NCBI GenBank assembly: GCA_965116115.1 | Contig: OZ220486.1 | Span: 4,526,001-4,590,000, forward strand | Reading direction: 5' to 3' | Source: JAPOXR01 sp965116115 | GTDB lineage: Bacteria; Pseudomonadota; Alphaproteobacteria; Rhodobacterales; Rhodobacteraceae | Length of the DNA: 64,000 nt | The notes under the pieces: generated by a model | Database searches by the model: none | Told to the model about the DNA's origin: nothing | The model's input: the letters and a program-made list of their open reading frames with translations, nothing else | Part shown: piece by piece, positions 1 through 8,289 of the stretch | Position numbering within the stretch: the stretch's first letter is position 1 | Layout: every line of letters starts with the position of its first letter | Translations under genes and position numbers: made by a program

Positions 1-816
1 CTTTCTCAGAGCCTCGGCTGTGCAGACCAGGACCTCGTCCCCGCTGAACTTCCGCTGATAAACCCTGAGCACATCCTCCATCGAGCATGCGAAGTCGCCG
101 CTGTTCTCCGCCGGAATGCACTGACACCGCGTAAGGTGCGGTTTCAAATCGTTTTTTTAATGTCCTCCTGACCGTCTCCCGGGAAATGCTGTCAACGACA
201 TTCAACGCGGCTGACCGCTCGCCGAGCAGGGCCGGCGGCTGTGAGGAACGCCCCTCGGGAGGTTCCGAACAGGCGATCATCATCAGCTTCGCCTTGCCCT
301 CGCCGTTAAGCTTCGGAGGAACGCGGTTCAACCGCGGCCTGCGCCTGAGGCCGCTATACCCTCCTCGACAAAACACCGGCGGAGCCGCTCGACCGTCGCC
401 GTGCCGACCCCGACGGAATCGGCGGCGTCGGCATCGGTGCGCGCGCCGCTCTTCCGGTTCTGATCCGTGAGAAGAAGGACATGCGCCCGCCGCCGCTCGG
501 CTGAACCCTGGCCGGATGAGACGATCTCCGCTGGTTCGGCCCGTTCATGGTCTTCGAGCCGCACATGCTGTATCTTGCGTCCGGTTTGTTCCTGTCAGTC
601 CGTCATAGCTTCCCGCCTCTTTTGAATCGCCGTCCGCGCGAAACAGGCTTCAGCCGCTGGATTCCTGCTCAGAATCCAGCTGAAATGCCCGGCCGACAGC
701 ATTTGTCTTCGTTCAGACTGAAGCTGCTGCTGCAATTTCAACGAAGAGTCAATAGCCGGGGTCAGGCCGTCTGCCGAACACTGATTAGCATCATTCCCGC
801 TGTGTCAGACTGCTAG
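1..816 (-). mobile_element. IS630-family insertion sequence, degenerate, cut by window edge
   Basis: This minus-strand stretch aligns base by base with the intact IS630 copies at 53271-54644 and 55474-56847: same upstream leader, same HTH-domain reading frame, same start of the DDE part. The transposase would start with ATG at 606, but codon 4 is TGA and further frameshifts follow, so it is dead. The outer end lies in the CTAG at 813-816, the same four bases that bound the intact copies. The rest of the element runs off the left edge of the window. Confidence 0.85.
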
Positions 817-1247
817 GTTCGGTTCGACAGCCTTATTCTACTGGCAAAACGAAGGCGCTGTACTCCGCGCAAGATCGCGTCGGTAAAGGCCGGACTGAAC
901 GATCCGCGGGCCGAGCGCTCTTCGAGTATATAGGAAGCCTCGAGAATGTCGGCATTCAGTTCGTCCAGAATGACCCAGAGCTGCAGATTGGTGTCGAGGC
1001 TTGCACGCCGGGCCTCGGTCTCCGGTATTTCCAAGGCAACCCGCCCCCGATCCGGGGCTTTGCTGGTGATCGGCGCGATGAACATGACGTGATGACCGGT
1101 CTCGTTCTTGACAACGATCACCACGCAGCTTGGCCTTTTCTTCCGTCCTTCTGTCTCTCCAAGATCCGCCTGCCACTTCCAAAGATAATGGTAGTCGAAT
1201 ACCTGTCCGGCGACAGGGAAATCAGCGGTCACGGAAATGATCCTCAA
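813..1247 (-). CDS. PemK/MazF-like toxin protein (putative)
   Basis: 144-residue protein with an N-terminal segment (about residues 10-65) that resembles the PemK/MazF fold: PVAGQVFDYHYLWKW, then GRKKRPSCVVIVV and FIAPITSK. MazF/PemK proteins are endoribonucleases. The C-terminal half (ALEIPETEARRASLD onward) is the conserved part of a family often annotated as growth inhibitor PemK. The start overlaps the end of the upstream antitoxin-like gene by 26 bases, as expected for a translationally coupled toxin-antitoxin pair. Its stop codon TAG sits in the CTAG where the adjoining IS630 remnant begins, so the element landed exactly at the 3' end of the gene. The reading frame is intact although the antitoxin is frameshifted. 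Assignment rests on recalled family resemblance and context. Confidence 0.6.
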   Translation of the reverse strand: MRIISVTADFPVAGQVFDYHYLWKWQADLGETEGRKKRPSCVVIVVKNETGHHVMFIAPITSKAPDRGRVALEIPETEARRASLDTNLQLWVILDELNADILEASYILEERSARGSFSPAFTDAILRGVQRLRFASRIRLSNRT

Positions 1248-1463
1248 GTCCCTTGTCCAAGAGGTTGCTCAAATTTTCGGGCATGTCGGCGACACCCAGT
1301 GCAACCTGAGACCCCCGTCCCATTGTGAGTGCCTCGAACCGCTCTATCGACATGATCACGAAGCGCGGTTTACGGTGCTTTGTGATGGCAACTGGAGAAA
1401 CGGTTGCGCCTCGAAGAGATCGCCGGTGTTGCGGGTCAAATCGCCTGCTGCAAATTGTTTCAT
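1222..1463 (-). pseudogene. Phd/YefM-like antitoxin, frameshifted
   Basis: Reading from the ATG at 1463 gives MKQFAAGDLTRNTGDLFEA, the usual N-terminus of a Phd/YefM-type antitoxin (here the DNA-binding and dimerisation part). Around 1409-1417 the frame is lost; shifting by one base restores VSPVAITKHRKPRFVIMSIE, the typical continuation, and the protein then runs to TGA at 1222-1224, about 80 residues in all. One missing base explains the break. The 3' end overlaps the start of the PemK-like gene. In intact pairs this protein would bind the toxin and repress the operon. Either the gene is dead or the read has a single-base error. Confidence 0.65.
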
Positions 1464-2103
1464 CTTGGCTCTCCGCATGTTTTCTGTCTTAGTCAGAATA
1501 TACGTATTTTCTCAATATTCTGCAAGAGACGAAAAGAGAGGCCGACAACAAGCGGCGATCCGGTTCTCTTCGTCTTGAAGAGACCAATGGCAACGCGTAT
1601 CGTGCGCTTGACCCTAAATCACTCAGTCCCCCCCCCCCGCTCCGCCGGAAACTCGGCCAGGATCGGGTTCGCCTTGCCCTTTGCGGGGCTGACGAGCTTC
1701 GATCCGGTCAGGCATGGGCATAGCACTCCCGATCCTTGAGTTCGTACGGCAAGGCCGGGAGGCAGAGCGGTGCCCGGACTGGCGGTTTGGATCCGCTCCT
1801 CTTTCTAGGCCTTGTACCCAAAAAAATTGAAGGCCTTGGCGATATCTGGTATCAGCCAAGGAATCGGCAACAAGATGATGTTAAAATCCCTTGTTGCCCT
1901 TTAGATGTGAATGCCCGGCCACATGTCATAAACCAGCCTGACAAGTCAATTTTTTGGGTACAGATCCTAAGGGTCACTCATTGCCGGATAAACGACATTC
2001 ACTGTAGCGGCGGACTCTGAATTGCCTTATGATTGATTGAAGCGGCATTCGTACGCTGTAAATTGAGGAGAACTGACCCATAGGTCCGGCAGTCGACAGC
2101 CCG
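1464..2103. other. Intergenic region before mutS
   Basis: No gene is supported here. It holds an 11-base C run at 1628-1638, a MITE-like element at 1806-1969 and the presumed mutS promoter and leader. An AGGAG-like ribosome-binding sequence lies at about 2065-2070. Confidence 0.6.
1806..1969. mobile_element. MITE-like element with terminal inverted repeats
   Basis: A 164-base non-coding stretch is bounded by inverted repeats of about 24 bases: the left end reads TAGGCCTTGTACCCAAAAAA and the right end, on the other strand, TAGGATCTGTACCCAAAAAA. The ends resemble those of the intact IS5-family copy at 57671-58593 (TAGGTAGTGGACTCAA and TAGGTTGTGTACCCAA), which suggests that this family's transposase mobilised it. 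No reading frame inside. Confidence 0.65.
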
Positions 2104-4788
2104 ATGATGGCACAGTACCGGAAGATCAAGGATCAGCATCCGGATTCCTTGCTGTTTTTCAGAATGGGCGATTTTTACGAGCTGTTCTTTGAAGACGCCG
2201 TGACCGCCTCAGAAGCTTTGGACATCGTTCTGGCAAAACGCGGCAAAAGACTGGGACGTGACATCCCGATGTGCGGCGTACCCGCGCACAGCGCCGACGG
2301 ATATCTGCAGACACTGATACGCAAAGGGTTCCGCGTGGCCGTTTGCGAACAGACCGAGGATCCCGCAGAGGCCAGACGGCGGGGATCTAAGACCGTTGTG
2401 GCAAGAGAAGTTGTCCGCGTGCTGACGCCCGGAACACTGACCGAAGATGAACTTCTCGATGCGCGCTCACATAATTTTCTGGCGGCGGTCGCGCTGGTCA
2501 GAGGAGAGGCCGCGGTCGCCTGGACCGACATCTCGGTTGGCAGCTTCCGTGTGATTCCCTGCCTTGCTGACGAACTGCCGGTCCATCTGGCCCGCATTGC
2601 GCCGAATGAAGTCCTTCATTCCGAAACCGCGGACTCCATGATTCAGGGAATTTTCGAATCCTGCGAGGCTGCGGCCATGCCGCTGGCTCCGGTCCATTTT
2701 GACAGCACGGCGGCGGAACGCCGGCTTTGCGAAATTTTCTCAGTGCGCGCCTTGTCGGCATTCGGAGACTTCTCGCGACCGGAACTGGGCGCTCTAGGCG
2801 CCATCGTTTCATATCTGGATCTCACTCAAAAGGGCCAACGCCCGATGCTGCGGCCGCCTGTCCGGGAGCGCGCCGGGGAAACCGTTCATATTGATTCCGC
2901 CACCCGGCGCAGTCTCGAGATATCAAGGGATTTTTCCGGGCGCCGGGAAACCTCTCTCTTGGGCGCCGTTGACCGCACGCTGACGGCAGCCGGGGCCCGC
3001 CTGCTTGAACTGCGGATCTGCGCGCCGTCCACGAAGTTCGAAGAAGTCCTGCGCCGGCAGCAGGCAGTGGCTTTTTTCAGGGAGCAGTCAGGACTGCGCC
3101 GCGATGTCCGCAAACAGCTGCGCAGGCTGCCTGATCTCAACAGATCGCTGTCCCGGCTTTCGCTGCGCCGGGGAGGCCCGCGCGATCTGGGAGCGCTGAG
3201 GAACGGTCTCGGAAGGGCAAAAGCCATTCTCGGTCTGCTGAATTCCAGCGGCGCGGATGACACGGAAAACACCCGGCCCCGGCCGCGCCTGATCGGAAAC
3301 GCGGAGAATGAACCCGCGCTGCAGGCAACAAGAGCCAAACTGACCGGTTTTGACGGCCTGCTGTCGGAGCTCGAAGCCGCCGTGGCCCGAGAACCTCCCG
3401 CATTCCTCCGGGACGGGGGATTCGTACGCGGCGGCTACAACAAAGAACTCGACGAAACACGCGCACTGCGCGATCAAGGGCGAAGCCTCATCTCCGGAAT
3501 GCAAACCGAATTCGCAAGAGAAACAGGAATCACGGCACTGAAAGTCAAACACAACAATGTTCTGGGCTATTTCATTGAAGTGCCGACCTCACATTCGGCG
3601 AAATTGCTGGCGCCGCCGCACGCCGAGAAATTCATTCACCGGCACACAGTGGTTAACGCGATGCGGTTCACGACTGAAAGTCTGGCTTCAGCGGAATCGC
3701 GCCTGCTGAATTCCGCCGTCCGCGCATTGGAGATCGAGAGCGGAATCTTCAACGAACTGAGCGACATGGCCCTGTGTGCGACGGCATCGATTTCAGAGAC
3801 GGCTGACGGACTGGCGGAAATCGACGTCGCGTCGGCATTGGCTGAACTCTCGGAAGAACTGGATTGGCGGCAGCCCCGGATCGACCGCAGCGGAGCTCTG
3901 GATATCCGCGGCGGCCGGCATCCGGTGGTTGAACAGTCGCTTCAATCGATTGCCGAGCATCCCTTTGTGGCCAATGACTGCCGGCTCGCCGATCAGGGCC
4001 AAAGCCCCCGCATCCGTCTGGTGACCGGTCCCAACATGTCAGGAAAATCCACCTATCTGAGGCAGAACGCTTTGATTGTCCTTCTTGCTCAGGCCGGTTC
4101 GTTCGTCCCCGCGGAATCGGCGCATATCGGCTTGATCTCTCAGCTTTTTTCACGGGTCGGCGCTTCAGATGAGCTTTCAAAAGGACGATCGACTTTCATG
4201 GTCGAGATGGTGGAAACCGCAGCGATATTGAACCGGGCGGAACCGAATGCGTTTGTCATCCTGGACGAAATCGGACGCGGAACGGCGACTTACGACGGGC
4301 TGTCAATCGCTTGGGCAACGCTGGAACATCTGCACGACGTCAACCGATGCCGAGTGCTGTTCGCCACCCACTATCACGAACTGACCCAGCTCACCGGCCG
4401 GCTTCCCCGGCTCGCCAACTCGACCGTCTCGGTGCGTGAATGGCAAAATGAAATCGTGTTTCTTTACGAGATCAAGGACGGCGCGGCCGAACGCTCGTAC
4501 GGCGTTCAGGTGGCGAAACTGGCGGGGATGCCGGAATCGGCCGTCGAGAGAGCGGGTGAGATACTCGAATGTCTTGAAACCGACGAACGCGATGCCGTCG
4601 GGAAAACCGCATCGCTTCTGGACGAACTTCCGCTGTTTGCCGCCGCGCGCCGACCGGCGCCGAGTCAAACGCCGCCTGAGACGAAGGCGCTGCAGGAACG
4701 GCTGAGAAGCCTGAACCCCGATGACCTTAGTCCGCGCGACGCTTTGGCCTTGATTTACGAATTCAAGAACATGACCGACGGTCCTTAA
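2104..4788 (+). CDS. mutS: DNA mismatch repair protein MutS
   Basis: 894 residues, full length for MutS, the ATPase that recognises mismatches and recruits MutL. The N-terminal mismatch-binding domain carries the FRMGDFYELFFEDA signature with the Phe-x-Glu region. Connector, lever and clamp domains follow, then the ATPase domain with Walker A GPNMSGKST at about residue 643, the VILDEIGRGTATYDG Walker B region and FATHYHEL. The first in-frame ATG is at 2104. A good GAGGAG ribosome-binding site (about 2065-2070) stands instead about 9 bases before an in-frame ATA at 2080, with no stop between, so the ancestral start may have been there. Convergent with grpE, only 11 bases apart. Confidence 0.97.
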   Translation: MMAQYRKIKDQHPDSLLFFRMGDFYELFFEDAVTASEALDIVLAKRGKRLGRDIPMCGVPAHSADGYLQTLIRKGFRVAVCEQTEDPAEARRRGSKTVVAREVVRVLTPGTLTEDELLDARSHNFLAAVALVRGEAAVAWTDISVGSFRVIPCLADELPVHLARIAPNEVLHSETADSMIQGIFESCEAAAMPLAPVHFDSTAAERRLCEIFSVRALSAFGDFSRPELGALGAIVSYLDLTQKGQRPMLRPPVRERAGETVHIDSATRRSLEISRDFSGRRETSLLGAVDRTLTAAGARLLELRICAPSTKFEEVLRRQQAVAFFREQSGLRRDVRKQLRRLPDLNRSLSRLSLRRGGPRDLGALRNGLGRAKAILGLLNSSGADDTENTRPRPRLIGNAENEPALQATRAKLTGFDGLLSELEAAVAREPPAFLRDGGFVRGGYNKELDETRALRDQGRSLISGMQTEFARETGITALKVKHNNVLGYFIEVPTSHSAKLLAPPHAEKFIHRHTVVNAMRFTTESLASAESRLLNSAVRALEIESGIFNELSDMALCATASISETADGLAEIDVASALAELSEELDWRQPRIDRSGALDIRGGRHPVVEQSLQSIAEHPFVANDCRLADQGQSPRIRLVTGPNMSGKSTYLRQNALIVLLAQAGSFVPAESAHIGLISQLFSRVGASDELSKGRSTFMVEMVETAAILNRAEPNAFVILDEIGRGTATYDGLSIAWATLEHLHDVNRCRVLFATHYHELTQLTGRLPRLANSTVSVREWQNEIVFLYEIKDGAAERSYGVQVAKLAGMPESAVERAGEILECLETDERDAVGKTASLLDELPLFAAARRPAPSQTPPETKALQERLRSLNPDDLSPRDALALIYEFKNMTDGP

Positions 4789-4799
4789 ATCAGGGAACG

Positions 4800-5516
4800 T
4801 CATTCTTCCCCGGCAGTTTCAGTTCCGGCCTCGCACGAGCCGGCGGACGGCCCGGAGGACACGCTGACTTGGGCCGGCCGCAACAGCCGGTCATGGATCG
4901 TGAAACCTTCGGTCATGACGCTCACGATGTTACCTGCCGGCACATCGTTTGCCGGAACCTGAAACATGGCTTCGTGCAGTTTGGAATCGAACGGATCCCC
5001 CGCCTCCGGAGCAACGATCTCAACGCCGTGTCTGCTGAACGCCTTCAGGAACTCCCGCAGGGTCAGTTCGATTCCCTCAATGACGCCCGCCGGCGCGGCG
5101 TCTCCATTTTCCTTGTTTATGCTGGACAGAGCGCCTTTGAGATAGTCATGGATCGGCAGGAGGTCACGGGCCAGGGCGGTCGAACGGAATCTGGCGGCTT
5201 CTCTCATATCCCGATCAGCGCGCCGCCGTATATTTTCGGCTTCCGCCAGAGCTCTCATATATTTGTCATTGAGCCCGTCATATTCCTCGCGGGTCGGCGC
5301 CGCCCCGGCTCCACCCGTTGACGGTTCTTTGTCATCCGGGACGTCTGAACCGCTGGTCTCTCCGTCATCGCCGCTGCCGTTCCGACTGTCCGGCTCTTCT
5401 TCCGGAACGTCATTTGATTCCGGAGCAACTGCTCCGTCGTCTGCGCAGGGCCGGAACGATGTTTCCTCTTCGCCGCTTGTCTCTGTCCGCGGCTTGTCCG
5501 CACTCGAATCCTGCAT
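4800..5516 (-). CDS. grpE: Nucleotide exchange factor GrpE
   Basis: 238 residues. GrpE is the cytoplasmic exchange factor that releases ADP from DnaK. The first ~80 residues are acidic and low-complexity. A coiled-coil dimerisation segment follows (LNDKYMRALAEAENIRRRAD, about 84-103), and then the conserved C-terminal beta domain with DPFDSKLHEAMFQVP and GFTIHDRLLRPAQVSVS. It lies 18 bases downstream of hrcA on the same strand, the usual alphaproteobacterial hrcA-grpE order, so both are probably heat-shock co-transcribed. The acidic N-terminal extension is longer than in E. coli. Confidence 0.96.
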   Translation of the reverse strand: MQDSSADKPRTETSGEEETSFRPCADDGAVAPESNDVPEEEPDSRNGSGDDGETSGSDVPDDKEPSTGGAGAAPTREEYDGLNDKYMRALAEAENIRRRADRDMREAARFRSTALARDLLPIHDYLKGALSSINKENGDAAPAGVIEGIELTLREFLKAFSRHGVEIVAPEAGDPFDSKLHEAMFQVPANDVPAGNIVSVMTEGFTIHDRLLRPAQVSVSSGPSAGSCEAGTETAGEE

Positions 5517-5534
5517 CTCCCGATCGCTCTCCCA

Positions 5535-6605
5535 TCACTGCCTTTCCGCCACCAATTTGCCGACCAGCTGCGCCGTGTAATCAACGATCGGCACAACGCG
5601 GCCGTAATTCAGCCGCTTCGGCCCGATGACTCCGACGGCGCCGACGATTCTGCGGTCATTGCTCATATATGGTGAAATGACGAGAGTTGAACCCGTCAGC
5701 GAGAAAAGTTTGTTTTCCGCCCCGATGAATATCCTGACGCCTTCGCTGTCCTCCACGAACTTCAGGAAATCGGCGATGTCGCGCTTGCGCTCCAGATCGT
5801 CGAAAAGCTCGCGTATCAGGTCCGTGTCGATTTTGGCCTCATCGCCGTCCAGCAGGTTGGATCTGCCCCGCACAATGAGCCTTTCGCCCTGGTTCTGGCC
5901 GGAGACGTTTTCCCACACGGCAAGGCCTTCTTTCACCAGCTGCGACGCTAGCCTGTCAATTTCGGCTTTTCTGACTTCGATTTCTTTTTCCACGACCGTC
6001 TTGAGTTCGCTGATTGACTGGCCGGCCGCGATGGAATTCACGAAATTCGCCGCTTGACGCATGGAAGACGGCGTCTGACCCTCCGGCGGACGGAACACGC
6101 GGTTTTCAACTCCGCCGTCCGACGTCACGAGGACGACCAGCGCCCGGTCGGGAGACAGCGACACGAACTCCACATGTCTGATCGGCAATTGACATTTCGG
6201 CGCAAGAACCAAGCTCGCGCTGTGGGTCAGTCTGGACAGCAGTGTGCCTGCCCGGTCCAGCTGTTCGGAGACTTCGGCGTTCCCGTCAACGGCAATGGCA
6301 TCCAGCAGGCTGCGATCATCCTCGTCGACTTTGCTGATTTCAAGATACTCGTCCACGAACAGTCTCAGGCCGAGTTCCGTGGGAATCCGCCCGGCTGATA
6401 CGTGCGGACTCTTCAACAGGCCCAGATACTCCAAGTCCTGCATCGCGTTGCGGATCGTGGCCGAGGACAGCTTGACGTCGAGTTCCCGGGACAGTGAGCG
6501 CGATCCCACCGGCGTTCCGTTCTGCAGGTACATCTCAACAAGCGCCTGGAACACGTCACGGTTCCGCGCACTCAGCTCCACAGTTCCGGTGAGGTCGTCA
6601 CTCAT
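5535..6605 (-). CDS. hrcA: Heat-inducible transcription repressor HrcA
   Basis: 356 residues, normal HrcA length. HrcA represses chaperone genes by binding CIRCE operators and is helped to fold by GroEL. An N-terminal winged-helix region is visible (VGSRSLSRELDVKLSSATIRNAMQDLE, about residues 32-60). The central GAF-like and inserted dimerisation domains follow, with the terminal signature GVIGPKRLNYGRVVPIVDY. No CIRCE element was noticed upstream, so its own control is unclear. It is the first gene of the hrcA-grpE unit and is divergent from rph. Confidence 0.96.
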   Translation of the reverse strand: MSDDLTGTVELSARNRDVFQALVEMYLQNGTPVGSRSLSRELDVKLSSATIRNAMQDLEYLGLLKSPHVSAGRIPTELGLRLFVDEYLEISKVDEDDRSLLDAIAVDGNAEVSEQLDRAGTLLSRLTHSASLVLAPKCQLPIRHVEFVSLSPDRALVVLVTSDGGVENRVFRPPEGQTPSSMRQAANFVNSIAAGQSISELKTVVEKEIEVRKAEIDRLASQLVKEGLAVWENVSGQNQGERLIVRGRSNLLDGDEAKIDTDLIRELFDDLERKRDIADFLKFVEDSEGVRIFIGAENKLFSLTGSTLVISPYMSNDRRIVGAVGVIGPKRLNYGRVVPIVDYTAQLVGKLVAERQ

Positions 6606-6953
6606 ATCTGACGGCGGATGATATCAAATGCGTCATCAGCTGGCAATTCGCCGGTATCACGGGTTGCCGCCTCGTCGGATCCGCGGCCGGCTTGCCGCCC
6701 GTGCGGCTGAACGCCCCTTCGATTCACCCGGCAGCGGCACGGCGACGCGCTCTCCTCTTTCACCGCGGAATCGCCTGAGCGGTCGCGTTCAGCAAAAACC
6801 AGAACAGCAAGCCGGCGGCAACGGCGCGGTCAGAGGAGTCCCGCGCGGATTCCGCGGATCTCCGCAGTTGACGGAAGCCGAAGGCCGGTTTTCGTGAATT
6901 GCCCCGCCGCGCCGCCTCGCGTAAGGTCGAACCTCAGTCATAGGAGATTTGAT
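6606..6953. other. Divergent hrcA/rph intergenic region
   Basis: About 350 bases between two divergently transcribed genes. Reading frames in it have no recognisable product and biased composition. It should hold both promoters; a ribosome-binding site AGGAG for rph is at 6942-6946. No clear operator was seen. Confidence 0.5.
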
Positions 6954-7667
6954 TTGCGACCTTCCGGAAGACGTCCCGATGAGATTCGGCCGGTTTCGAT
7001 TGAAACCGGCATACTGACACATGCTGAAGGCTCGTGTCTGATTTCCTGCGGGGACACCCGCGTCATATGCGCCGCCTCGATCGGGCAGCGTGTGCCGGTC
7101 TTTCGGCGCAACACGGGCCTCGGCTGGATCACGGCCGAGTATTCGATGCTTCCCCGGGCGACCAGCACGCGCAACAGGCGCGAGAGCATGGACGGGAGGC
7201 CGTCCGGGCGCACCTTTGAGATCCAGCGGCTGATCGGACGGACGCTTCGAAGCTGCGTTCATGCGGCGTCCTTGGGCGAGCGGCAGATCACCGTCGACTG
7301 CGATGTGATCAACGCGGACGGAGGAACGCGGTGCGCCGCGATCACCGGCGCATGGGCAGCCCTCAGGATCGCGGTGAATCAGCTGATCCGGGACGGCGCG
7401 GTCGCGAGCGACCCATTGACCGGCCAAGTTGCCGCCGTCTCGTGCGGGATTTTCGGGGGAACGCCGATTCTCGACCTCGAATTCAGCGAAGACTCGGAGG
7501 CCGAAGTGGATGCCAATTTCGTGATCAACAGCGCCGGCGGTCTGATCGAAGTCCAGTGCTCTTCAGAACGCGCCCCTTTCCGCAACGAGTCGCTGGACCG
7601 GATGCTGGAACTGGCCCGCAAAGGGACCGGCGAGCTGTTTCGCTGCCAAAGCGCGGCGGCAGGCTGA
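6954..7667 (+). CDS. rph: Ribonuclease PH
   Basis: RNase PH, the phosphate-dependent 3'-5' exonuclease that trims tRNA precursors. A TTG start at 6954, seven bases after AGGAG, gives 237 residues beginning LRPSGRRPDEIRPV, the standard N-terminus (family length ~238). The in-frame ATG at 6894 would add 20 unconserved residues. Conserved parts are EGSCLISCGDTRVICAAS, GLGWITAEYSMLPRAT, RESMDGRPSGRTFEIQRLIG, TVDCDVINADGGTR and VDANFV. It is followed after 4 bases by rdgB, then hemW, a common alphaproteobacterial order. Confidence 0.95.
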   Translation: MRPSGRRPDEIRPVSIETGILTHAEGSCLISCGDTRVICAASIGQRVPVFRRNTGLGWITAEYSMLPRATSTRNRRESMDGRPSGRTFEIQRLIGRTLRSCVHAASLGERQITVDCDVINADGGTRCAAITGAWAALRIAVNQLIRDGAVASDPLTGQVAAVSCGIFGGTPILDLEFSEDSEAEVDANFVINSAGGLIEVQCSSERAPFRNESLDRMLELARKGTGELFRCQSAAAG

Positions 7668-7671
7668 CGGG

Positions 7672-8289
7672 ATGCGCACGCTCCGGGGGAGCCGGGTCGT
7701 GCTCGCCACCGGTAACGAGGGGAAGGCCCGTGAATACGCCGCGCTTCTGGGGAAACATCTGATCACCGTCATACCGTCTGACGTGATCGACATTCCGGCG
7801 CCCCCCGAAACAGAAAACACCTTCGAGGGAAACGCCCGGATCAAAGCGGAACATGCCATGCGGCGAACAGGCTTGGCTGCCTTGGCCGAAGACAGCGGTT
7901 TGGAAGTGGAGGCTCTCGGCAATGCACCCGGAGTCGCCACGGCCGACTGGGCGCAGGGATCCGATGGCAGGGACTATATGTCTGCCATGGAGAGGATCCG
8001 GGCCGAACTTGAAGCCGCGGAGGCGCCCTGTCCACAGCGGGCGCGGTTCCGCGCAGTCATCTGCGTCGCATGGCCTGACGGCGAATCAGCGGCGTTCGAA
8101 GGAACGGCGAACGGCCGCGTCATCTGGCCGCCGCGCGGCCGGGACGGATTCGGCTTCGATCCGATGTTCGTTCCGGACGGAAGCGCGAAGACATTCGCGG
8201 AAATGACCGTATGGGAAAAATCCGCGCGCAGCCACAGGGCGGAGGCGCTGAAATCTCTGGCAAGGAACTGCCTTGAGCTCCGCGGCTGA
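7672..8289 (+). CDS. rdgB: RdgB/HAM1 non-canonical purine NTP pyrophosphatase
   Basis: 205 residues. This enzyme hydrolyses dITP, XTP and ITP to the monophosphates and so keeps deaminated purines out of DNA and RNA. Family motifs: VVLATGNEGKAREYAALL near the N-terminus, ETENTFEGNARIKAEHA, LAEDSGLEVEALGNAPGV with the metal-binding Asp pair region, GRDGFGFDPMFVPDG, and KSARSHRAEAL at the C-terminus. It starts 4 bases after rph and its end overlaps hemW by 17 bases, indicating one transcript. Confidence 0.95.
   Translation: MRTLRGSRVVLATGNEGKAREYAALLGKHLITVIPSDVIDIPAPPETENTFEGNARIKAEHAMRRTGLAALAEDSGLEVEALGNAPGVATADWAQGSDGRDYMSAMERIRAELEAAEAPCPQRARFRAVICVAWPDGESAAFEGTANGRVIWPPRGRDGFGFDPMFVPDGSAKTFAEMTVWEKSARSHRAEALKSLARNCLELRG

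Noticed and set aside
2175..4803. Several long minus-strand and shifted frames inside mutS
   Set aside because: They mirror the real gene's GC-rich codon use, show no motifs and are Arg/Pro/Ser-rich, so they are shadows.
6628..6897. Plus-strand frame of 89 residues between hrcA and rph
   Set aside because: Composition is Arg/Gly/Pro-rich with no motif or ribosome-binding site; it lies in the divergent promoter region.
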